Positions 29,900 through 39,198 of a DNA stretch of 64,000 bases are shown piece by piece. Both the position numbers and the translations under genes were made by a program. The stretch is taken from contig CAIPYE010000001.1 in the NCBI GenBank assembly GCA_903869265.1, positions 310,001-374,000 on the forward strand, given 5' to 3'. Under the pieces are notes generated by a model. That model was not told the origin of the DNA, searched no databases, and was given only the letters and a program-made list of their open reading frames with translations. Every line of letters starts with the position of its first letter. Position 1 is the first letter of the stretch. Source of the stretch: an uncultured delta proteobacterium. GTDB taxonomy: Bacteria; Desulfobacterota; Desulfobulbia; Desulfobulbales; Desulfurivibrionaceae.

Positions 29900-30583
29900 T
29901 CACTTGTCCGTTTTCCTGGCGATATACACCACGTGTCTCCGCCCGCCCCGACCCGGACGTTGGCGGTTCACTGAGAACCCGGCCGCCTGCAGCCTTTTTT
30001 CAAAGGCTTGGTCCGGGTCTTCTGACCACACCGCAAACACCCCGCCCGGTTTCAGGGCGGCCCGACTTGACGCCAGTGCCTTCTTGCCGTAGAGATAGTC
30101 GCCTCTGCCCTGGTCCCCCTCATAGGGGCCCTCGTAGAGGTCGAGGATTATGGCGTCAAACAGCTGCTCCTTGCCCTTCTTCGCCGCCTCACCAATAACC
30201 TTGGCCACATCGGAAATCACCACCGTGACCCGGGGGTCATCCACCGCTCCGTTGGTGAGCTTGGCAATGGGCCCCTGGCACCAGGTGACCATGATCGGGT
30301 TCAGCTCCGCCACCACAACCTCGGCATCCGCCGGGAGATGATCCAAAGCCGCCTTGAGGGTGAACGCCATGCCCAACCCGCCCACCAGCACCTTGGGCTG
30401 CTTGATCTCTTTCAGGCCCGCACAGGCCAGCTCCGACAAAACAATCTCGGACATGTTGGCCGAGGAGTTCATCAGCACCCGGCTGTCGATGGTGATGAGA
30501 AAATCATTCTCGCCCCGCTGCCGCAGATCGAGCAGCCCCTCGTCGGTGTCCATGCTGTCAACTACCCGCCAGGCTAAGGCCAT
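29900..30583 (-). CDS. Spermidine synthase-like SAM-dependent methyltransferase fold protein
   Basis: This 227-aa protein has the spermine/spermidine synthase-type Rossmann fold: VLVGGLGMAFTLKAAL as the nucleotide-binding loop, VVAELNP as the acidic end of beta 2, and FDAIILDLYEGP in place of the DxxD/E active-site strand. It is shorter than SpeE and lacks an N-terminal beta domain, so a methyltransferase or unknown aminopropyl-transfer role is equally likely. It follows the YwbE gene with 0 nt between stop and start, so the two are probably one operon. Confidence 0.75.
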   Translation of the reverse strand: MALAWRVVDSMDTDEGLLDLRQRGENDFLITIDSRVLMNSSANMSEIVLSELACAGLKEIKQPKVLVGGLGMAFTLKAALDHLPADAEVVVAELNPIMVTWCQGPIAKLTNGAVDDPRVTVVISDVAKVIGEAAKKGKEQLFDAIILDLYEGPYEGDQGRGDYLYGKKALASSRAALKPGGVFAVWSEDPDQAFEKRLQAAGFSVNRQRPGRGGRRHVVYIARKTDK

Positions 30584-30790
30584 CTACAATGCTCCCATCT
30601 TTTTGACCCGCCCCACTGCCCCGTTTTCCAACCGGACCTTAATGCCATGGGGATGGGTGGGGGATTTGGTCAGGATATCCTTCACTATGCCCTCGGTGAG
30701 TTTTCCCGAGCGCTGGTCCTCTTTGAGCACGATGCACACCCGTAGCCCGGGTTTGATCTCGCTTCGGTTCATGCCATCCATGGTGCTCAC
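30584..30790 (-). CDS. YwbE family protein
   Basis: This 68-aa protein matches the YwbE (DUF2196) family: IKPGLRVCIVLKEDQRSGKL, then GIVKDILTKSPTHPHGIKVR, ending GRVKKM. The family is a small basic beta-barrel of unknown function. Its ATG overlaps the TAA stop of the upstream winged-helix-like gene (30787-30790), and it abuts the methyltransferase-like gene downstream. Confidence 0.88.
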   Translation of the reverse strand: MSTMDGMNRSEIKPGLRVCIVLKEDQRSGKLTEGIVKDILTKSPTHPHGIKVRLENGAVGRVKKMGAL

Positions 30791-31071
30791 TTAATTTCCC
30801 GTTGGATCAGCGCCAGCAGCTGGGCAAAGGTGTCGCTGAAGTAATGGGGCGTGGTCTGGCCCGGGCTGCTGGGATTTTCCACGTTTACCCCGTACCGGAG
30901 CCCCTGTTCGGTCAGCACCTTGTACTTTTTCATCTTGCCGACATATTTCGAGCTGGGCCGCTCTTTCTCCGCGAGCAAGCCGAGGGAGACCAGGATCTTG
31001 TTCGCCTTGACCGTGGAGATCTCCACCTTATTGTCTTTCAGCAGATTGGTGAGTGAATCTGTTTTTTCCAC
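30787..31071 (-). CDS. Small winged-helix-like protein (KilA-C/antirepressor-tail-like)
   Basis: This 94-aa protein carries the pattern N-x-IL-x-x-x-GLL then KYxxLTExGxxYGVN, seen in C-terminal tails of phage antirepressors and in small winged-helix proteins. I start at GTG 31071 because GAGGAGG lies 6 nt upstream; an in-frame start at 31131 would add 20 residues overlapping the preceding gene's stop region. The function is unknown. It is the first of three overlapping or abutting genes with YwbE and the SpeE-like gene. Confidence 0.75.
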   Translation of the reverse strand: MEKTDSLTNLLKDNKVEISTVKANKILVSLGLLAEKERPSSKYVGKMKKYKVLTEQGLRYGVNVENPSSPGQTTPHYFSDTFAQLLALIQREIK

Positions 31072-31137
31072 TGCTTCCTCCTCGCAGGCCCGCTCCGGGA
31101 AACGCCTGCCGGAGACGCGACCACTTGGCAATTATCT

Positions 31138-32376
31138 TCAACCGCCCTGTCCCAAACCGTCCGCCATAAGCAAAGTCTCCAGGCAATGTTCCCGGATGGA
31201 GTAGAACTCCTTGATCTCCCGGATCTGGGCCAGCAGCTCTGCCTGTTCCACCGGGCCGGGGCACTTGCCCTTCACCCCCAGGATCATCTTGTTCTTGCTC
31301 GTATGTTCCAGGGAAACGAACTCGAAGATCTGGGTCTCGTAGCCGCAGGCCTCAAGGAGCAGCCCGCGCAGGGAGTCGGTGACCATCTCCGCTTCCTGGC
31401 CGAGATGGATGCCGTGCTTGAGCATGGGCTCGAGCAACTCGGGGCTTGTCATCTGAGGCCGGATCTGCTTGTGGCAACAGGGCGCGCACATGATGATCGC
31501 AGCCCCCGAGCGGATGCCAAGATGGATGGCGTAATCCGTGGCCATGTCGCAGGCATGCAGGGCGATCATGATGTCGATACTCTCCGGAGGGAAGCTGCGG
31601 ATATCGCCCTGGGCAAAAGACAAGGTGTCGAGCTTCAGCCGCTGGGCGGCTTTACTGCACAGGCTGACGAGATCCTCCCGCAATTCCACCCCGGTCACCT
31701 TGGGCGTAAGCCCCAGGCTGGCGCGCAGGTACTCCTCCATGGCAAAGGTCAGGTACCCTTTGCCCGAGCCGAAATCAACCACCCGCAGCCGCGCCTTCTC
31801 TTTCAGCCCCGAAGAGGCAATGGCATGGTCCAGCACCTCGATGAACTTGTTGATCTGCTTCCACTTGCGCGACATGGAGGGGATCAGTTGCTGCTGCGCA
31901 TTGGTGACCCCAAGTTCCTTGAGAAACGGGGTAGCCAGATCGAGAAACCGCGCCTTCTCCCGGTCATGCTTCTGGAGGGTGACGCTCCTGCCCGAAGCCT
32001 TGCCCCGCTGCAGGATGCACTTGCCCTTTTTGTTCAACGAGATCTGGATATCCTCACCCACCGTTTGCAGATGCAGATTATTGAAAGCGGGACCAAACAG
32101 ATCGCGGATGAAGGCAATCCCCGCCGGGATGGGCAGGTTCTTGGTGACATCCTTGGTCTGGTAGCGATAGAGAAAGGAAAGGCACTCCTGTCCCTTCAGG
32201 GTAAGCCTCCGGACAAAGACCCTGTCCAGCCCCGGTTCCGTCCCATGGTATTTCCCCAGCACGAGTTTGACAAAGGTGTTGTGGCTCAGGCAATCTGCCA
32301 GCAGGCTGAAAAAAAGCTCCCTCTGGCTGTGCCTCTCCTTGGCCCCTGTTTGCGTCTCTGTCATCTCAGTCATCAT
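31138..32376 (-). CDS. SAM-dependent methyltransferase (Methyltransf_32-like)
   Basis: This 412-aa cytoplasmic protein has an N-terminal domain of about 180 residues and a Rossmann methyltransferase domain beginning VVDFGSGKGYLTFAMEEYL (about 200-218). Family-specific motifs follow: IALHACDMATDYAI and MCAPCCHKQI, with paired Cys near 297-298. These two motifs recur in the RRNAD1/METTL25-like group. The substrate is unknown. ATG 32376 or the adjacent ATG 32373 is the likely start. The gene precedes the 94-aa/YwbE/SpeE-like cluster on the same strand with a 66-bp gap. Confidence 0.82.
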   Translation of the reverse strand: MMTEMTETQTGAKERHSQRELFFSLLADCLSHNTFVKLVLGKYHGTEPGLDRVFVRRLTLKGQECLSFLYRYQTKDVTKNLPIPAGIAFIRDLFGPAFNNLHLQTVGEDIQISLNKKGKCILQRGKASGRSVTLQKHDREKARFLDLATPFLKELGVTNAQQQLIPSMSRKWKQINKFIEVLDHAIASSGLKEKARLRVVDFGSGKGYLTFAMEEYLRASLGLTPKVTGVELREDLVSLCSKAAQRLKLDTLSFAQGDIRSFPPESIDIMIALHACDMATDYAIHLGIRSGAAIIMCAPCCHKQIRPQMTSPELLEPMLKHGIHLGQEAEMVTDSLRGLLLEACGYETQIFEFVSLEHTSKNKMILGVKGKCPGPVEQAELLAQIREIKEFYSIREHCLETLLMADGLGQGG

Positions 32377-32637
32377 CGCGCACCATTTGCATGCTTTCCC
32401 GGTCTTGGCTCATGGATGCTTTTGTATTCATATTTTCGCTACAGCGCCAATTGTTTTTTTGCTTTACGCTGCCTTGACTGTTTTTTAGCGAGAGTATCCA
32501 GCTTCTCACCCTCCATCATATCACTTTGAATCCCTTTGCGAATATGGTCAAATACCGGACAAGAATTCGATTTTTCATGGCTGGGGGAAAGCTAAACGCT
32601 GTCACCGCCGGCTGCATCATACAGCAAGGAAACGCAC

Positions 32638-33108
32638 ATGGGGAACCCGTTACAGGAGCAGCTTCTCAAGGCCGGGCTGGCCAGTAAAAAACAGGCCAAG
32701 AAGGCCGAGCACGAAAAACGGATCAGCCGCAAGCAACACGATGGCAATCCCCCTGCCGCAACCAGCAACACAGCGCGGGAAGAACAGACAGCCAAGGATC
32801 TGCGCAACCGGGAACTCAACCGGGAACGCCTTGAGGAGACCAGGCTGCGTGAGCAGAAGGCCCAGGTAAAACAACTCATCGAGACCAATCGCATCCCCCA
32901 GGATGGCCGGGGCGAGCCGTACCACTTTGCCGAACAGAACAAGATCAAGAGGATCTTTGTCTCCGAGGAGATGGGTGACCAGCTCAGCCGAGGCCAGTTG
33001 GCCATTGTCAAGCTCGGCGCAGGCTACGAGGTGGTCCCGGCCAAGGTGGCCCGCCAGATAGTGAGCCGGGACAAAGAGGCAGTGGTGGTTTTTCATGAAA
33101 AGGTATAA
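32638..33108 (+). CDS. DUF2058 (YaiL-like) protein
   Basis: This 156-aa highly charged protein begins MGNPLQEQLLKAGLASKKQA and ends with a small beta-rich domain (VVPAKVARQIVSRD). Both features are typical of DUF2058/YaiL nucleoid- or polysome-associated proteins. The middle is a basic coiled coil. AAGGA lies 7 nt before ATG. The gene is divergent from the methyltransferase gene across 260 bp in which I see no other gene. Confidence 0.85.
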   Translation: MGNPLQEQLLKAGLASKKQAKKAEHEKRISRKQHDGNPPAATSNTAREEQTAKDLRNRELNRERLEETRLREQKAQVKQLIETNRIPQDGRGEPYHFAEQNKIKRIFVSEEMGDQLSRGQLAIVKLGAGYEVVPAKVARQIVSRDKEAVVVFHEKV

Positions 33109-33256
33109 GGGGCACACTTGACCAGGACCAAACCCTGAGCTGGCTCGGTCTCATGCGGTGTCGTTGGTATAATTTCACAAAGATTTTTTCAAATCCTGGC
33201 CGTTTGCTGGCATAATAATCTCAACCCTTTTCCTTCCTTCCAGATTACGGTGAACC

Positions 33257-34291
33257 ATGAGCGCCAAACGCCTTGATTCCGGAAATTCCGGCCCATGCCC
33301 CCGTACCCCACCACCCCGCCCCCTGTTGCAAACATGGTCCGGGCTGCTGTTGTGTTTTCTCTTCCTTGCAACAGGATGTGGGGATAACCATCCGGGCTCT
33401 TTCCAGGGATATGTCGAGGGAGAATATCAGCTGATCTCCTCCCCCCTGGCAGGTCAGCTCCTGAACCTCTCGGTACAACGCGGAATGAGTATTGCCGCCG
33501 ACGCGCCTCTTTTCACCCTGGAACAGCAAAGTGAGGGTGCGGCAGTATCCGAGGCGGAGCAGGTTTTGCAGCGGGCCAAAGATACCCTGGCCAATCTTGG
33601 CAAAGGGTTGCGGCCCAGCGAAATCGCAGCGCTTCAGGCCAAAGTGGCCCAGGCCGAAGCCGCTGCCACTCTGGCCGGCCAGGAACTTGTCCGGAGGGAA
33701 ACCCTGTTTCAGCAAAATGCCATCTCCCGCGAAGAACTTGACCGGGCGCGAAAGGAGAAGGAAAGCAGCGTGGCGGCGGTGGCCCAGCTTACCGCCGAGC
33801 TTAAAACCGCAGGGCTCGGCGCCCGACCCGATGAAGTCCAAGCTGCCCGTGCCGATGTGAAGGCAGCCGAAAACCGGCTGGAACAAGCGCGCTGGCGGAT
33901 GACGCAGAAGACCCAGACGTCCCCGGCAGCCGGGTATGTTTTTGATACCTTTTACGTGGTGGGAGAATTCGTGCCAGCCGGTTATCCGGTGGTGAGCATT
34001 CTGCCGCCGGGCAACATCAAGGTCCGGTTTTTTGTCCCCGAAACCGTGGTCGGAACCCTTGCTGCCGGTGGGCAGGTGAGCATTGGTTTTGACGGGGTCG
34101 GCAAGACGTACCAAGGGACAATTTCCTATATCTCCCCCCAGGCGGAATACACACCGCCGATTATCTATAGCCGGGAAACCCGCGCCAAGCTGGTGTTCAT
34201 GGTTGAAGCAAAAGTTCCCCCGGAGCAGAGTGTCGAACTGCACCCCGGCCAGCCGGTGGACGTCAAGCTGGAGCCTCCCCCCCATGGCTGA
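33257..34291 (+). CDS. HlyD-family periplasmic adaptor lipoprotein
   Basis: This 344-aa membrane-fusion protein joins an inner-membrane exporter to the envelope. Residues 1-40 include a long basic leader and a hydrophobic core ending in the lipobox LATGC (Cys about 41). Then come a biotinyl-lipoyl hybrid half-motif (GYVEGEYQLISSPLAGQLL), a coiled coil with conserved ARADVKAAENRLEQA, and a barrel domain. It overlaps the ABC ATPase gene by 8 nt and is followed by an ABC-2 permease. The set resembles YbhG-YbhF-YbhS, so it is a drug or macromolecule exporter. Confidence 0.85.
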   Translation: MSAKRLDSGNSGPCPRTPPPRPLLQTWSGLLLCFLFLATGCGDNHPGSFQGYVEGEYQLISSPLAGQLLNLSVQRGMSIAADAPLFTLEQQSEGAAVSEAEQVLQRAKDTLANLGKGLRPSEIAALQAKVAQAEAAATLAGQELVRRETLFQQNAISREELDRARKEKESSVAAVAQLTAELKTAGLGARPDEVQAARADVKAAENRLEQARWRMTQKTQTSPAAGYVFDTFYVVGEFVPAGYPVVSILPPGNIKVRFFVPETVVGTLAAGGQVSIGFDGVGKTYQGTISYISPQAEYTPPIIYSRETRAKLVFMVEAKVPPEQSVELHPGQPVDVKLEPPPHG

Positions 34292-35204
34292 GGATGTGCC
34301 GGTCATCGAGGTACAGGAACTGACCAAGTCATTCAACGGCAAGACCGTGGTGGACAAGCTCTCTTTACGAGTTGCTCCCGGCGAGATCTACGGTTTTCTC
34401 GGCCCCAACGGCAGCGGCAAGACCACGTTTATCCGCATGCTCTGCGGTCTGCTGCGGCCGGATTCCGGCACCGGCGTGTGTCTGGGTTTTGATATCCAGA
34501 AGGAGTCGGAGAAAATCAAGCCCCATGTCGGTTACATGGCCCAACGTTTCAGCCTGTATGAGGATCTCAGCGTCCTTGAAAACCTCAACTTCATGGGGAG
34601 GATTTACGGCCTGCAGCAGCTGAAAACCCTGGTTGATGAAAGCATCCAACGCATGGGGCTTGCCCGTTTTGCCAACCAACTCGCCGGTACCCTGTCCGGA
34701 GGCTGGAAACAGCGGTTGGCCCTGGCCACCTGCCTGCTCCATCAGCCCCGGCTCCTGCTGCTCGATGAGCCCACCGCCGGGGTTGACCCCAAAGCCCGGC
34801 GCGACTTCTGGGACGACATCTACCGGCTTTCCGAGCAGGGGGTCACTTCCCTGATCAGCACCCACTACATGGATGAGGCGGAGCGGTGCCATCGTCTAGC
34901 CTATCTCTCCTACGGCAAACTGCTTGCCGCGGGCACCGCCGATCAGGTCATTGCTGCTTCGGGGCTGACGAGCTGGTCGGTGTTCGGCAGCAATGTGCAC
35001 CGGCTGGCGGCAAGGCTCAAGGGGGTCGCCGGGGTGGAACAGGTGGTGCCTTTCGGCAACACCCTGCATGTCAGCGGCCACGATGCGGATAAACTTGCCC
35101 GGGGTTTACAGCCTTTTATGGCCGAGGAATACCGCTGGCAGAAAACCGAAGCCAACCTGGAAGAAGTTTTTATCAGCCTCATGCAAGACCGCGGGGTGCA
35201 ATGA
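34284..35204 (+). CDS. ABC-2 type exporter ATP-binding protein
   Basis: This 306-aa ATPase has Walker A GPNGSGKTT (about 41-49), Q-loop GYMAQRFSLYEDL, signature LSGGWKQR, Walker B LLLLDEPTAGVDP and H-loop STHYMDEAE. This is the DrrA/YbhF/CcmA-type exporter class. The start ATG 34284 overlaps the hlyD-like stop. Only one ATPase module is present, whereas YbhF has two. The last 80 residues form the regulatory tail common in this class. Confidence 0.88.
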   Translation: MAEDVPVIEVQELTKSFNGKTVVDKLSLRVAPGEIYGFLGPNGSGKTTFIRMLCGLLRPDSGTGVCLGFDIQKESEKIKPHVGYMAQRFSLYEDLSVLENLNFMGRIYGLQQLKTLVDESIQRMGLARFANQLAGTLSGGWKQRLALATCLLHQPRLLLLDEPTAGVDPKARRDFWDDIYRLSEQGVTSLISTHYMDEAERCHRLAYLSYGKLLAAGTADQVIAASGLTSWSVFGSNVHRLAARLKGVAGVEQVVPFGNTLHVSGHDADKLARGLQPFMAEEYRWQKTEANLEEVFISLMQDRGVQ

Positions 35205-35205
35205 G

Positions 35206-36348
35206 GTGAAGGTTGCTGATATCTTTTCATTGCGGCGCTTCGGTGCCATCATCAGCAAGGAATTCATCCAGATGCGGCGGGACCGGGTGACCTTTGCGAT
35301 GATGATCGGCATCCCCATCATGCAGATGGTGGTTTTCGGTTTTGCCATCAATTCGGACCCCAAACACCTGCCCACCGTGATTGTCGCCGCCGACCACACC
35401 AGTTATTCCCGCTCCATTGTGTCCGCCATGCAGAACAGCGGTTATTTCCAGATCGTCAAGACCGTAGCGAGCGAAGCGGAGGCCGATCTGCTCATCGAGG
35501 AGGGCGAGGCCCAGTTCGTGGTCACCATCCCGGAGGGATTTTCCCGCCGCCTGGTGCGCGGCGAACAGCCGGCCCTGCTGCTCACCGCCGATGCCACCGA
35601 TCCCTCGGCCACCAGCAACGCCCTGGCCGCTTTCCGAATCTTTACTGAAACAGCCCTGAGCCGCGACCTCGATGGGCCATTGCGCTATCTGCGCCGCAGC
35701 GGGCCACCCCTGAATGTCGTTGTCCATGCCCGCTTCAACCCAGAGGGCATCATGCAGTACAATATCGTTCCCGGCCTGATGGGCGTGGTCCTGACCATGA
35801 CCCTGGTCATCATCACCGCCCTGGCCATCACCAGGGAGCGGGAACGCGGGACCATGGAAAACCTGCTCTCTACCCCGGTCAGACCCATGGAGGTGATGCT
35901 CGGCAAAATCGTTCCCTATATCATTGTCGGGTATCTGCAAATGAGCGTCATCCTGCTAGCCGCCCGGTATCTCTTTCATGTGCCGATCATGGGCAACCTG
36001 CTCCTGCTGCTCCTTGTCTCGCTGCCGTTTATCACCGCCAATCTCGGGGTCGGCCTGACCTTTTCCACCTTGGCCCGCAACCAGTTGCAGGCGGTGCAGA
36101 TGGCGTTTTTCTTTTTCCTGCCCTCGATCCTGCTCTCCGGCTTCATGTTCCCCTTCCGGGGCATGCCTCCCTGGGCCCAGCGGGTCGGCGAGGTGCTGCC
36201 CCTGACCCATTACCTGCGGATTGTCCGGGGCATCATCCTCAAAGGCAACACCCTGCCGCAGATTTTCCCCAACCTCTGGCCCATCGGCGTGTTTCTCTTG
36301 GTCGCCCTGACCGTCGGTCTCACCCGCTACCACCGCACCCTGGATTGA
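35206..36348 (+). CDS. ABC-2 type exporter permease
   Basis: This 380-aa inner-membrane permease has a first TM at about 25-45 (FAMMIGIPIMQMVVFGFAI), an extracytoplasmic domain of about 130 residues, then five TM segments from about 180. The ABC-2 signature ERERGTMENLLSTPVRPMEVMLGK and the C-terminal FMFPFRGMPPWAQ are conserved. GTG 35206 is the start because the upstream ATPase stop is at 35204 and no ATG is available. It completes a three-gene export operon. Confidence 0.88.
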   Translation: MKVADIFSLRRFGAIISKEFIQMRRDRVTFAMMIGIPIMQMVVFGFAINSDPKHLPTVIVAADHTSYSRSIVSAMQNSGYFQIVKTVASEAEADLLIEEGEAQFVVTIPEGFSRRLVRGEQPALLLTADATDPSATSNALAAFRIFTETALSRDLDGPLRYLRRSGPPLNVVVHARFNPEGIMQYNIVPGLMGVVLTMTLVIITALAITRERERGTMENLLSTPVRPMEVMLGKIVPYIIVGYLQMSVILLAARYLFHVPIMGNLLLLLLVSLPFITANLGVGLTFSTLARNQLQAVQMAFFFFLPSILLSGFMFPFRGMPPWAQRVGEVLPLTHYLRIVRGIILKGNTLPQIFPNLWPIGVFLLVALTVGLTRYHRTLD

Positions 36349-36453
36349 TGACCGCGACCTTTATGAGTATTCAACCATATCCAATAAATCTGTCCCACCT
36401 TTCCCCTGGCAGCATTGGACAGAAGAAACAGACCCCGAGAAGGTACCGCTGAA

Positions 36454-37158
36454 ATGGCTCAACCGCACACAGGCCCCAAACCGATTAAGAAGCGTCAACC
36501 GCGGGGGTTGCCCATCCTCCATGAGGACAAGGATATTCTCGTGGTCGCGAAACCGGCCGGGCTGCTGACCATCGGCACGGATCGGGAGAAGTCGAGAACC
36601 GCCCATTATCTGCTCAATGATTATGTCCGCAAGGGCGATCCGAAATCGCGCAACCGAGTGTATGTGGTCCATCGCCTGGACAAGGACACCTCCGGCATCC
36701 TGATTTTTGCCAAAAGCGAACCGGCCAAGAAATTCCTACAGGAGCATTGGGAGGATACGGACAAGCATTATCTGGCCATCGTCCACGGACGGCTGAGCCC
36801 CAAGGAGGGAACGATCACCTCCTACCTGGCCGAGAATGCGGCGCAGAAGGTCTACTCGACCCCGGACCCTGCCAAGGGTAAGCTTTCCCATACGGAATAC
36901 AAGGTATTGCGAGAGAGCAAGGGACTCAGCCTGGTGGAAATCCATCTCCTCACCGGCCGCAAGCACCAGATCCGGGTGCATTTCGCGGAAAAAGGGCATC
37001 CCGTGGCAGGGGACAAAAAATACGGAAACACCCCGCTGGCCTGCAAACACCTCGCTCTCCATGCCCGGTCCATATCCTTTATCCACCCTTACAGCGGTGA
37101 GCAAATGCGCTTTGAGCTCGGGATGCCGGAGGAATTTGTCCGGCTGCTCGGGAAATAG
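36454..37158 (+). CDS. RluA-family rRNA pseudouridine synthase
   Basis: This 234-aa enzyme isomerises uridine to pseudouridine in rRNA. The catalytic motif is VVHRLDKDTSG with Asp76; VVAKPAGLLTI and LLTGRKHQIRVH are the other conserved blocks. There is no S4 domain, as in RluA rather than RluC/D. ATG 36454 follows GAGAAGG. A decayed relative of its middle and 3' end lies after the cfa gene at 38761-38835. Confidence 0.88.
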   Translation: MAQPHTGPKPIKKRQPRGLPILHEDKDILVVAKPAGLLTIGTDREKSRTAHYLLNDYVRKGDPKSRNRVYVVHRLDKDTSGILIFAKSEPAKKFLQEHWEDTDKHYLAIVHGRLSPKEGTITSYLAENAAQKVYSTPDPAKGKLSHTEYKVLRESKGLSLVEIHLLTGRKHQIRVHFAEKGHPVAGDKKYGNTPLACKHLALHARSISFIHPYSGEQMRFELGMPEEFVRLLGK

Positions 37159-37217
37159 CAACTGCGGTGGTGGTTGGTTGGCCAGACACAACCAATCGTC
37201 TCCCCGGGGCAAAAATA

Positions 37218-37279
37218 ACATATCCCTCTGAATTCGATGGGAAATATGGCCAAAACGGTCAGGTTATAGTTTGGTTAGG
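37218..37279 (+). pseudogene. HicB-antitoxin-like fragment, copy 1
   Basis: About 62 bp here align with 40430-40490 at roughly three quarters identity. In one frame both read T-Y-P-x-E-F-x-x-K-Y-x-Q, followed within a few residues by G-Q, resembling the N-terminus of HicB-like antitoxins. No start codon is present here, so it would be a remnant. The shared frame rather than exact bases is the main argument; the HicB label is tentative. The rest of 37159-37401 holds the cfa upstream region. Confidence 0.35.
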
Positions 37280-37401
37280 ATTGCTGGATATAAAAATCTT
37301 TCTCTGATAGATTGACTCCAATCATCCGTTCAGGCCGTTTTGATCCGGTTGGCGGCAATTGAGTATTGTGTCCCCGGAATTCCAAAAGAAGGAGTTTGCC
37401 A

Positions 37402-38712
37402 ATGAACTTTCTTTCCGAGCAAAACAGGCTCGCCGCCGCCCGCAGGCTCTTTGCCCATGTCGGAGAGTTGATCAATGCCCGTTTTTCCGTGCGCCTCTGG
37501 GATGGCACGATGATCCCACTGGGCACGAATGTCGATACCGATTTCTTTATCGCCGTCAATACGCCGGAGGTTATCGGCTCGCTCCTGCGGCGCCCCACCG
37601 CAGAAAACCTCCTTCTCCACTACGCCAAAGGGCACCTGGAAATCCACGGCGACCTGATTGATTTCATTGCCGTGGCCCGGGAGAAGAAGCCCAGAAACAC
37701 ACTGAAGAAAATGAACAGGCTCTTTCTGTTGGGGTCAGCCCTGCCGCTTCTCTTGACCTTTGGCCGGAAAGCAGAGGTTCAGCATAAATACCGGCATGAG
37801 GAGACAGGCCGTCAGGAGTCGAAGCGGGACAACAAGGAATTCATCCAGTTCCACTACGACATCAGCAACGATTTCTACAGCCTTTTCCTCGGCGCGGAAA
37901 TGCTCTATTCCTGCGGCTATTTCACCCATCCGGACAATTCCCTGGACCAGGCCCAGCAGGATAAGCTTGAAATGATCTGCCGGAAACTGCGTCTGCAGGA
38001 GGGGGAGAAACTGCTCGATATCGGCTGCGGCTGGGGAGGTCTTGTCTGTTATGCCGCGAAGAACTACGGAGTCAGGGCGCATGGCATCACCCTTTCTGCA
38101 AAGCAGCTGGAATATGCCCAGGAAAAGATAAAGCGGCTCGGCCTTGCGGATCGGGTCACGGTGGAGCTGAGGGACTATGCAACCGTTGAGGGCACCTATG
38201 ACAAGATCGCCAGCATCGGCATGTTCGAGCACATCGGCATTGCCAACATGCCGAAATATTTTACAAAAATCAATTCTCTCCTCCGGGACCGGGGCATTCT
38301 CCTCAACCACGGGATCTCCCGCCGCGCCAAACCCACCCGTCGCGCGGTCCGCAAGATCAGCCCCGAGCGCCGCCTGATCCTGAAATATATCTTTCCGGGA
38401 AGCGAGCTGGACAATGTGGGGCACACGGCCGAGGTGCTTGAAATCTGCGGCTTCGAGGTGCACGATGTGGAGGCCTGGCGCGAGCATTATGCCCTGACCG
38501 CCGCCCATTGGTACCGTAACCTCATGGCCAGAAAAGAAGAAGCGCTCGGTTTCGTGGGCGCGGAGAAACTTCGGATGTGGGCGCTCTACCTGGTCGGCGT
38601 ATCCATCGGCTTTGCCGACGGCTCGATCGGCATCTGCCAGGTGGTTGCCACCAAGCATGTCGCCAAAGGCCCCTCCGGCCTGCCTCTTACCAGGGCGGAT
38701 TTGTACAGATGA
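37402..38712 (+). CDS. cfa: Cyclopropane-fatty-acyl-phospholipid synthase family protein
   Basis: This 436-aa SAM-dependent enzyme adds a methylene or methyl group to membrane lipid acyl chains. It has an N-terminal lipid-binding domain of about 120 residues, then the methyltransferase core with QFHYDISNDFYSLFLG, LDIGCGWGGL (SAM loop), and FEHIGIANMPKYF, all Cfa hallmarks. AAGGAG precedes ATG 37402. It is longer than E. coli Cfa by about 50 residues. A short hydrophobic patch near 112-125 may help membrane contact. Confidence 0.88.
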   Translation: MNFLSEQNRLAAARRLFAHVGELINARFSVRLWDGTMIPLGTNVDTDFFIAVNTPEVIGSLLRRPTAENLLLHYAKGHLEIHGDLIDFIAVAREKKPRNTLKKMNRLFLLGSALPLLLTFGRKAEVQHKYRHEETGRQESKRDNKEFIQFHYDISNDFYSLFLGAEMLYSCGYFTHPDNSLDQAQQDKLEMICRKLRLQEGEKLLDIGCGWGGLVCYAAKNYGVRAHGITLSAKQLEYAQEKIKRLGLADRVTVELRDYATVEGTYDKIASIGMFEHIGIANMPKYFTKINSLLRDRGILLNHGISRRAKPTRRAVRKISPERRLILKYIFPGSELDNVGHTAEVLEICGFEVHDVEAWREHYALTAAHWYRNLMARKEEALGFVGAEKLRMWALYLVGVSIGFADGSIGICQVVATKHVAKGPSGLPLTRADLYR

Positions 38713-38760
38713 CCGGCCGATCATTTTTTCGAATCCCGCGTTTCTTCTCGCAGGCCTGAC

Positions 38761-38835
38761 CCCGTGCAATCGCTTTGGCCGCAAAAAGACAAGCATTCCC
38801 TGGCCGTCATCCACGGACGGCTGCTCGGTAAATAG
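38761..38835 (+). pseudogene. Decayed RluA-family fragment with internal deletion
   Basis: Frame 1 reads ...QSLWPQKDKHSLAVIHGRLLGK-stop. The part DKHSLAVIHGRL matches DKHYLAIVHGRL of the intact gene at 36760-36795, and RLLGK-stop plus the following TAGCAACTG match its end at 37140-37164. The two halves meet at a CGGCTG present at both sites, so about 345 bp between them is missing. No start codon remains. The rest of 38836-39001 shows no gene. Confidence 0.7.
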
Positions 38836-39001
38836 CAACTGTGGGTATGCGCAATCCAGCGGCGACTTGTCTGGTGACATCTTGCCCCTGGTGAATGCGG
38901 CATCGACGCCCCAGACCAAGACGAAAAAAACTCAAATGAGTAAGACGTTCTCGAAATCTGCCTAAGAGGGAACCGTGAGCGAATGCTCCCGTTGTGTTCA
39001 A

Positions 39002-39076
39002 TGGTGGGCGATACTGGGATCGAACCAGTGACCCCTGCCGTGTGAAGGCAGTGCTCTCCCGCTGAGCTAATCGCCC
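39002..39076 (-). tRNA. tRNA-Val (anticodon CAC)
   Basis: Acceptor stem GGGCGAT/ATCGCCC, D-arm AGCTCAGC...GGGAGAGC, anticodon stem CTGCC/GGCAG with loop TTCACAC (anticodon CAC, codon GUG), T-arm GGTTCGATCCC, and an encoded 3' CCA (39004-39002) are all visible on the minus strand. A full 75-nt cloverleaf can be drawn. Confidence 0.93.
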
Positions 39077-39198
39077 TGATGTTTTGTTGTATTATAGTAC
39101 ATTCCGCCGCCATCAACAATCAAACGTTGCTGCCGCAGAGCTACGTTCGGTTTTGCGGGAAAAAACCGGGCTCCGTCCCCATTTTGTGGAGGTGAGAC

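Noticed and set aside
33190-33225. Sigma-54 promoter before the HlyD-like gene
   Set aside because: TGGC and TTGC elements are present, but the GG-to-GC distance is about 6 instead of 10 nt.
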